64,000 bases of DNA from Antedon mediterranea (Eukaryota > Echinodermata > Crinoidea > Comatulida > Antedonidae): positions 17,784,932-17,848,931 of the forward strand of contig NC_092679.1 in the NCBI RefSeq assembly GCF_964355755.1, written 5' to 3'. Positions 57,501-64,000 of this stretch are shown one piece after another (position 1 is the stretch's first letter; each line of letters opens with the position of its first letter). Both the position numbers and the translations under genes were made by a program. The notes under the pieces were generated by a model. The model did not search any database. It saw only the letters and a program-made list of their open reading frames with translations, and had not been told where the DNA came from.

Positions 57501-59953
57501 AAAAGGCTAAAAACGCTAGCGTCAGAGGGTCACTTACGGTTCCTAAACCAGTGGCCTCAGGCCTCTTGTGTTACTAACGCCAGTGCATGGAACACCGCTC
57601 AATACATTATTCGCTTTTAGGCCTATTTTGCCGCCGTCTTTTCTTTCAGCTTCACACACATATCGGCTACCCCCTGAACCACCTATACCCGTGTAGGCAT
57701 ACTATAAATACTCATATATTACGCTTTTCAATCTTCAGGACCAGGGTTAGCTTTTGTAGCGTACCCAGAAGGAATTGCGCAGATGCCCGTAGCACCTCTC
57801 TGGTCGTTTATGTTTTTCTTTATGATACTTCTACTTGGTATTGACAGTGAGGTAAGTTCTTGTTCCTTGACACACAATTAATTCATAAAGGCTTTGAAAT
57901 TGTTGGATAAAATGACTACCATACCACCCAGAGACCGCTGTCAAATAATTGATACACCTAAAGATTGCCTCCCTTTAGAGCGCAAGGCAAGTGAGTTGAC
58001 CAATGACAAAATCACTTACGTTGCGCTTACTTCCTTCCGTTGAGTCCTCCTGGTCGGAATCACGCTTTAAGGTTGGCTACGTACAGGGTAGCAATGTCCT
58101 CAATGGCGCCCCGTACATTTTATGACAGCTAATCGTACAAGTTTCCAAAAAAAAAAAACGGTGTTTGTACAATATTGTCTGATCACTTTTAATGAATGCG
58201 ATCACTCGTATCTGTCTAGTTTGTACAAGTGGAAGGTTTCGTCACAGCAATGGTTGACTTGTTCCCAACCTACCTTCGAAGAGGATATCGAAAAGAGATA
58301 TTTATAGCAATCGTCTGCTTCTGGTCATTCCTCGTTGGTTTATCAATGGTCACATACGTAAGTATAAGTATGTTGTAATTTAAATAGTATGCAAAATGTA
58401 TGCGGTAACACCCCATGCATCAGGACACCCCTTTTCAGGGAAATCCCTATCAAGCCGCTCTGGAAATATATCACCACGGTTAACCTCTTCTAGAGACATC
58501 CCCATCAAGGGGACGCTTTGGAAACGTATTACTACCTCTATTCTAGAGACATTCCTATTAAGGGAACGCTTTGGAAATGTATCACCACGGTCACCTCAAT
58601 TCAGGGGCATTCATTATATGGAGATACTATTGGTGTCCCTTTAATAGGTGCTGACGTATTATCAATCATAAATAAAATACTAATTGTATGTATTTTGATT
58701 TGATGTATTAGGCCTACAAACTTTATTTATTTCCCAGGGTGGAATGTATGTATTCCAACTGTTTGATTCGTATTGTGCAAGTGGAGCGACGTTGTTATGG
58801 CTGGCGTTCTTTGAAGCTATTGCCATTGGCTGGGTTTACGGTAAGATAATGGTAACAGACATCATCATAATCCACTCCTTCGTCTGCCGATAAAGATAGC
58901 TGAGCCTCTCATCGCGAGATGTCTCTAAAGTATCCATCTATGTTTCCTCCGTACAGGTGCAAGGCGGTTCTTAAATCACTTTGAAGAAATGTTAGGAAGA
59001 AAAGTTCATGGTTACTGGCTTACAGCTTGTTGGGTCGTTTGTACGCCATGTTTTACCTTTGTAAGTCGATTTAGCCTAAATACCGTTGTCATTATATATG
59101 AGCGCTTCTATAATGTTCTAAGTATTAATTAATCTAGTTAGAGGGTTATTATATAATAGATCTTGTAATGCTTCATCATATAAATAATTAGGCCCGTGCA
59201 ATATGCATGATTTCTGGCATAACCTGATGGGAAAAATTCGGCCGAATGACTTCATACATGTGAACAGACAGACGATGAAAAGCCTGACACTATATATTTT
59301 TCTATTGCAGGGAATATTCATTTTCAGTCTGGTTAAATACACCAAGCTGGAGTATTCGTCGTTTGATGAGACGTACACGTACCCGACGGGTGGTTACATA
59401 TTTGGCTGGTTTTTATCGGTATCTTCAATGGTCATGGTACCAACAGTAGCTGCAATTCAATTATTGGGAACGGAAGGTACCTTTATTGAGGTTAGTAGGC
59501 CTACAATCTTTATTTGTGATTTTACCTTTTTTATGATCTGATATGATCATTATAAATATTGATGAATATGCCAAAGCCTGGTTTAGCTCAATTCGCCTTG
59601 TGGATATGAATATTCATGTTTATTTTGTGACGTTTCATGAAAGGAAAGAAATATCGCTTCCCGCTAGTGCGCAACGCAGGGATGCAAGCGCAACGCAAGC
59701 AATTTTGACCGATCACATCGCGTTGGATCATCAATTTCCACTTGTGATTGTGCTCACTTGCTTTGCGCCTACGTCATTGCGTTTCATCCAATTGGAAACA
59801 CCGATACTAGATATCAATAAATATAAAATATATTTAATTTTTAAAAAACTTTTCATACAGAGGCTGAAGTACCTAACAACAAGTCAGCTACAACAGACAG
59901 AGAAAGAAATGAGCCAATTCGAAAACCATGGAACAGAAGAAGAAAAGCTGTAA
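51559..59953 (+). CDS. SLC6 Na+/Cl--dependent transporter, GABA/taurine/creatine clade (13 exons, exon 1b form)
   Basis: Exons: 51559-51736, 52121-52252, 52657-52945, 54174-54312, 56082-56216, 56330-56433, 57255-57379, 57739-57851, 58220-58357, 58738-58840, 58957-59060, 59311-59490, 59861-59953; 1833 nt, 610 residues, all junctions in frame. Twelve hydrophobic helices are expected. Landmarks: helix 1 [20 protein letters not shown]; outer loop with paired C144/C153 and NxT glycosylation sites; [12 protein letters not shown]; helix 6 DAATQTFYS; helix 7 FVNSGTS; helix 8 [24 protein letters not shown]. The Gln, Ser and Asn used for chloride in this family (Q299, S303, N and S of FVNSGTS) are present, so Na+/Cl- coupling is likely. 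The substrate is not assignable: the unwound helix-6 segment reads [11 protein letters not shown], with a Trp not found in known GABA, taurine or creatine carriers that I recall. The 3' UTR contains a poly(A) signal near 60358. Confidence 0.93.
51965..52040. repeat. MITE family A remnant (internal motif triplet)
   Basis: Three tandem copies of AAATATGGTAGTGAYATG-like sequence followed by ATCATGTCCATGTATG. Terminal repeats are gone. Transporter intron 1. Confidence 0.6.
53820..54057. repeat. Direct tandem duplication, ~110-bp units (transporter intron 3)
   Basis: Units 53827-53941 and 53953-54057 share ATTATATTAATCAATC, CGCATAACGGAGTGTAACTA, GCGCCATCA and ACGGTCGTTTCAATCCATCA. Confidence 0.75.
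54464..55290. repeat. MITE family B copy expanded by an internal minisatellite
   Basis: Left part 54464-54600 has AAGCCTGATTTCACTTTGGA, GAGTTGACCAATCACG and its inverse. The right end 55262-55290 is CTTGCGTCTGTAGTGGAAAC. Between them lies the 41-bp array described separately, whose unit resembles the MITE's own CTTGCGTTGCGCTTG arm. Confidence 0.7.
54588..55262. repeat. 41-bp minisatellite, 16 units (transporter intron 4)
   Basis: The word GAACCTCG recurs 16 times from 54623 to 55238 at an exact 41-bp period (15 x 41 = 615). Units differ by only a few bases (e.g. TTTATAGC, TTCATAGT, TTAATAGT). Each unit contains TTTTACTTGCAG, which looks like a 3' splice site. Confidence 0.93.
56588..56775. 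repeat. 188-bp foldback element (transporter intron 6)
   Basis: Ends ACAGATATCGCCT and AGGCAATATCTGT are inverse. Inner arms AATATAAGATTTGACATACC and GATGTAAAATCTTATATT also pair, as do CCCTCGGG and CTCGGGG. Confidence 0.7.
57965..58071. repeat. MITE family B, diverged copy (transporter intron 8)
   Basis: AAGTGAGTTGACCAATGACA, CACTTACGTTGCGCTTAC and the right end GTCGGAATCACGCTTTA. Confidence 0.6.
58408..58655. repeat. Tandemly repeated family H-like sequence, ~65-bp unit (transporter intron 9)
   Basis: Three to four units with GCTTTGGAAA, TATCACCACGG and CTAGAGACATYCC..TCAAGGG, ending GTGTCCCTTTAATAGGTG, the phrase typical of the pogo-like family. Confidence 0.55.
59652..59806. repeat. MITE family B, copy 8 (transporter intron 12)
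   Basis: CGCTTCCCGCTAGTGCGCAA, GCAAGCGCAACGCAAGCAAT and inverse partners toward the right (TTGTGATTGTGCTCACTTGC, GCGCCTACGTCATTGCGTTT). Confidence 0.7.
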
Positions 59954-60357
59954 CCAATGCAGCTGTTACGGTATCATGTCTAACGTCGATAAACTTTCTA
60001 CAGTATCGTGTACGATGGCATTAGACCCACACTACCTAACTTAAATAATAACTCAACCTAACCTGATAAATAATCCCCAATATAACACAACCAGTAGGTG
60101 TTGAACCTAGTAGGCGAGGCTAAAGCACTAACAGTCGAACAGCTGACTGGCAGAGCGTTGACATAAGAAGAATAGAGGCAATGTGATGAGTCAGAGAGAC
60201 TCGCCACAGATATAGTATATCCCATATTCAGAAGACGGTTAGGCATAATATGATACCACTTGCCGTGTATCAGGTGCTTAAGAGCCCTGAATGTACAGTA
60301 AAGATGAAACAAATTATATCTTAATTAAATAAATAAATTAATTAGTTAAATATTATC

Positions 60358-60363
60358 AATAAA
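60358..60363 (+). terminator. SLC6 gene poly(A) signal candidate
   Basis: AATAAA about 405 bp after the stop codon. The preceding 60300-60360 is AT-rich with further AATAAAT words, so the exact site is uncertain. Confidence 0.45.
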
Positions 60364-61218
60364 ACTGTAATTCAAAAAGTATACCACTATTAGTTTTTAA
60401 ATTTCAAAATAAAATGATTAGGAATCTAATTTGTTGACCATAAATGGCATTAGTATTTTTTATTTAAATACCGTAGCTTTCGTCGTCGTCTGGAAGGAGA
60501 CTCCGCCAAAACTTTTTTCGATGAATCACATGACATCAAAAATCAAAAGCCAGGCCTACAATATTATATCATTCGATTGACGTTGAAGAATAGTGACGTG
60601 GTTCATGTTTGCGATCACCACCGCCCCAGACGTACGTAACATAGGCCTTTAATGCAGTGCTGATGATTTTCTGTATAGAACGTTCGGTCAAAGTTGGCGC
60701 GTTTTGTATCTCAGGCGATCGAAACAGCTATAACTCTAATAACGTGAAAATCGATCACGTTTTTTAAAAGTATTTTTAACTAGTTTCCTCAGACGCTGAC
60801 TGTAACCAGTAAATTAATGAAATGTCATGTATCATAAATGTAAACAATTGTGTTGTGTATATTGATTCCGGGCCTAATAATAAACAATAAATAAAATTGT
60901 TAAACCTTACGTCATACCAATGGATACCAATGCAATCATTTCACTTGCAATATTCCTCATTTCCCGTTTCAGCTCCGTTAAAACAATCGACCGTTTCCGC
61001 CAATACAATAATACACAAGATTTGTCAGTTGGGCTTAGCATACCTCCCAGACAAGTGTCACCATTTGGTCGTCACTAAGCCCAATACCTGTAGGTGTCTT
61101 ACACAATTATTGATGATCTAAAACCAATACTATTGGCAATAGAGAGCTGAAACGTACTTCCTTGACGTGGGGTGCCGTAGGGAACTTGGTCGTTGAGTTT
61201 ATTTACCGTGTCGATATT
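60364..61218 (+). promoter_or_regulatory. Intergenic DNA and presumed promoter of the fibrinogen-domain gene
   Basis: No gene or named repeat seen. CpG is frequent from 60470 to 60760. Neither a TATA box nor a start site could be fixed; a 5' UTR intron cannot be excluded. Confidence 0.4.
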
Positions 61219-63371
61219 ATGGATACGGACTACACATCTAGCCCAGTAAAGACACAAATCCGTGCGATGGAGATTCGATGTGCTCCGCCAAAACCTTCGC
61301 GTAAGTCCATGACGCTTGGGGCCAATACTCACTACACTACAGAAGCACCGGGTTCAAACTTAACTTTTAACAAAGTAACGTCTACGGACAAGAACGCCAA
61401 GAACAACGTCGTCACACACCCTGGTCGTCAACAGAGTCGCTATATAGATAGTAAAGAAGTGATTAAGTTGTCGGAAAAAAGCAATGATGTGGAATATAGC
61501 GATATTGAAGATGACGACAACGAAAAGGGCGAACGTGACAGTAATTACGAGATACCGATGTATAATGGTGACTACCACTCAACGTATATAGCAAGGGATG
61601 GAAGGAAGATGCGACAACGGCGGGAAAGACGCAGTTTTATTGCCAGGAAAATGAAGTGTGAACTGGATTTTAACAGTCAGACGATATTTAGAACGTGCAT
61701 TGTTGTCTGTGTATTGTTGTTGTTGTTAATCGTTACATTTATAATATACGGCGTTGTTATGAAGAGGGGTAAGTACCATACACTACTGCTTTGACACCAA
61801 CTTAAATAAAAAATTAAAAAATTAAACTGACTTGCACTAAATACAATAACTGTAGTATTAAATTTATAATTGCATACTTTAATACTTTAACGGATGTTTA
61901 ACAAAACGAATAGGCCCAGAATGAATACAATAGACTTCACCGCAGCCGTGCAATGAATCGCCTTGACTTAACCTTTTTTCTCTTTATTCATTCACCATAA
62001 TAATTACACATTTCCCACATATAATATTTTTTCATTATTTTATTGAATTTATGATACTCGCAATATAATAGTAAAACTAAAAACTAAACTTTGACACTTT
62101 ACATAAAACAGAACAAAATTCCTCGACAGATTTCAAGTGCCGTTTTAATCTTGGCCGGGTACCAGAGCCTTTGAAATTGTATTAGGCCTATATAAGCTGT
62201 GGTAGTAAAATAGCTGAAGCCAAATACATGCATATTATTTATGCCTTTTTTTATACATGAAAGTCAACAATGCATTTCTATAACTAGTCAATTATTTCCT
62301 GATTAACGTATGTCACCGCAGCCGGTAGATCGGTAGAAAAAAAAACGACCTTTATTGAACTCTGTTCTGTTTTATCATGGGAAATTGTACTGCGATTGAA
62401 CATACCTTGGGCATTTGGAATATACTCGGCTACCGGTATCTCTTCCCGTCAATATCATGATTGGATTTTGGTATTGCTAGGAAATGTTTTTTATTGTGTA
62501 TTAATATATTAAAAAATATAAACGTTTGCAACAAAATTGATAATAACCTGGCAATTATTCTTGGACGGCGGTTAAACAGAATTATCTTTTTTTTCTTTTT
62601 TTGTATGACTTTTTTTGGTGTTTAAAGATACTGTACACCTAACTTTCTCATTTAGCGCTACACGCAATACAATTGTTTTGTTTTCTTGCAGCTTGCCCAT
62701 TACCACTACCGCCAGACTGTGCCGAACTTCTTCGCCGGGATCCATTGACACCAAGTGGGGTATACTTTATTCGTCCACGAGTTTTAAATGAAGATGTTAA
62801 GGTCTACTGCGATATGGAAACAACCGGAGGAGGATGGACCGTCATTCAAAGACGCAAAGACGGCAGTCAAAACTTTGGCAGGGACTGGTTCGAATATAAA
62901 CAGGGATTCGGTGACGTCAGTAGTGAATTCTGGCTGGGCAACGAAAAAATTCATTTTTTGACCTTACAGGGTCATTACGAGCTGCGCATTGATATGGAAG
63001 ACGTCAGTAAAAAAACGTCTTTTGTTGAATACTCATACTTCTGGCTGGGAAGCGAGACTAACTTTTACAGATTATATTACGACAAATTTTTAGGTGGGGT
63101 AGGGGCAACAGATAGATTATCTATACATCGGGAGAACGCATTTTCAACGATGGATAGAGATCATGATCTAGCTCCGAGCTTAAACTGCGCTAAGTTCCAC
63201 CACGGAGGGTGGTGGTACCATCAATGTAAAGACTCCAATTTAAATGGCAATTATTTCAAATCTGGAATGGCAACTGCTGATGATGGTGTCACGTGGGAGA
63301 ATATCATGATAAATGGAACAATTAAATCACTGACATTTACGGAGATGAAAGTACGACCAGATATTTTCTAG
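61219..63371 (+). CDS. Type II membrane protein with fibrinogen-like domain (FIBCD1/ficolin-like), 2 exons
   Basis: Exons 61219-61768 and 62692-63371; 1230 nt, 409 residues. Residues 1-155 are a charged cytoplasmic tail with an acidic stretch (DIEDDDNEKGERD, about 96-108) and a basic run RKMRQRRERRSFIARKMK just before the membrane. Residues 158-180 are one hydrophobic helix (CIVVCVLLLLLIVTFIIYGV). The extracellular part is almost only a fibrinogen C-terminal domain (about 190-409): VYCDMETTGGGWTVIQRRKD, FWLGNEKIH, the calcium-site motif DRDHD, NCAKFHHGGWWYHQC and SNLNGNYF. Such domains bind acetylated sugars or other ligands; vertebrate FIBCD1, a chitin receptor, has the same topology but a coiled coil between membrane and domain, which is absent here. 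A role in microbe or matrix recognition is inference. ATG 61219 is the first ATG in frame; the frame extends upstream without one. Confidence 0.88.
61769..62691. other. Intron of the fibrinogen-domain gene
   Basis: 923 bp with donor AGGG|GTAAGT and acceptor TTCTTGCAG. AT-rich; no repeat or further exon recognised. A short skipped exon encoding a stalk cannot be excluded. Confidence 0.6.
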
Positions 63372-63477
63372 AAATTACAAAAAAGTAGGCCTATCTAGTA
63401 GCACAATTTAAATCATTAAACGTGTCGGTAAAACATTTCATAGACACTCGATATTCTGCAGATTCGTTTTAAAACAA

Positions 63478-63660
63478 ATCACCCCTAACCTGGTCAGACG
63501 CATCTAACTTGGTTAAACGCCCCTAATCTGGTAAACCGCACCTACTAATTGATTGATCAAATACACAACATCTGGTCAAAGGCACCGAGTCTGATCAAAC
63601 GTCTTAACCTGATGAAAAGATCTAACCTGATCAAACGCACTTAAACTGCTCAAATACGGT
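63478..63660. repeat. Degenerate ~20-bp tandem repeat in the 3' UTR
   Basis: Eight to nine irregular copies of a unit like CCTAACCTGGTCAAACGCA (e.g. CATCTAACTTGGTTAAACGC, CCTAATCTGGTAAACCGCA, TCTAACCTGATCAAACGCA). Confidence 0.75.
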
Positions 63661-63795
63661 TTTGTTTAAGCGATCTTAGATATTTAACTGTTTGTAACCA
63701 ACGTGATAAATTGTCTGCTGCAATATTTATAGTATTAATATTGTATTAATATAACTATATCACTGTATATTTCTATTTTTTTAGGTGCGATAAAC

Positions 63796-63801
63796 AATAA
63801 A
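63796..63801 (+). terminator. Poly(A) signal candidate of the fibrinogen-domain gene
   Basis: AATAAA 425 bp after the stop, followed by a TTTATATATTTGTT stretch. This would place the tandem repeat at 63478-63660 in the 3' UTR. The last 200 bp of the window show nothing else. Confidence 0.45.
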
Positions 63802-64000
63802 GGGTAATTTATATATTTGTTAGATACGTGGTGTACATCAGAGGAGTATATTAAGCTCGATCCAGGATTTGTAATTAAGTGGTTAAGTGGGTTCCTTTTT
63901 CCAAAAATGAGAAAACTTGTCACATGCTAGTTAGGCCTATTATTTACCATTGGGCCTTCTCACTGTGGTATCTAACTGAAAAGGGCACTTCAGGCAAGGG

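Noticed and set aside
59543-59953. 136-codon open frame ending in the last transporter exon
   Set aside because: The upstream part is intron 12, including a family B MITE; only 59861-59953 after the acceptor TTTCATACAG is coding.

Overview
This is animal nuclear DNA, AT-rich, with intron-dense genes and many short transposable elements. Four protein genes and two structural RNA genes can be read, all on the + strand. The proteins look like an invertebrate deuterostome. The repeat content and the recurring octamer TAGGCCTA (15 copies found by eye) make me favour an echinoderm, but that is inference and the species cannot be named from the sequence.

Layout: (1) 1-16.85 kb is the 3' part of a ribosome-binding protein 1 / kinectin gene (RRBP1/KTN1 family): 12 exons of ER-associated coiled coil, stop codon, and a long 3' UTR ending near 16.8 kb. 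(2) 18.35-19.50 kb holds two head-to-tail U3 snoRNA genes with boxes A, B, C, C' and D intact. (3) 19.98-43.54 kb is a complete KIF16B gene, the kinesin-3 early-endosome motor: 31 exons, 1457 codons, with motor, FHA, long coiled-coil and PX domains. Two of its introns use GC-AG splice sites. (4) 48.55-59.95 kb is a complete SLC6 Na+/Cl- coupled transporter of the GABA/taurine/creatine clade, with two interchangeable first coding exons (48.55 and 51.56 kb). (5) 61.22-63.37 kb is a two-exon type II membrane protein with an extracellular fibrinogen-like domain (FIBCD1/ficolin-like).

Introns and intergenic DNA carry at least six families of short terminal-inverted-repeat elements (MITE-like), two tRNA-derived SINE families, several foldback elements and minisatellites. 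One minisatellite is a 41-bp unit repeated exactly 16 times inside a MITE copy in the transporter gene. Base composition changes near 47-48 kb: the RRBP1 and KIF16B bodies are CpG-poor, while the transporter and fibrinogen-domain genes are CpG-rich and hold 13 of the 15 TAGGCCTA octamers. This fits mosaic gene-body methylation of broadly expressed genes (inference).

RRBP1 and KIF16B are neighbours here and both map to human 20p12.1, so their linkage may date from the deuterostome ancestor. I found no prokaryote-style system, CRISPR array, virus or toxin gene. The points most worth checking are the U3 pair, the RRBP1-KIF16B linkage, the duplicated transporter first exon, the CpG/TAGGCCTA boundary and the MITE-born minisatellite.
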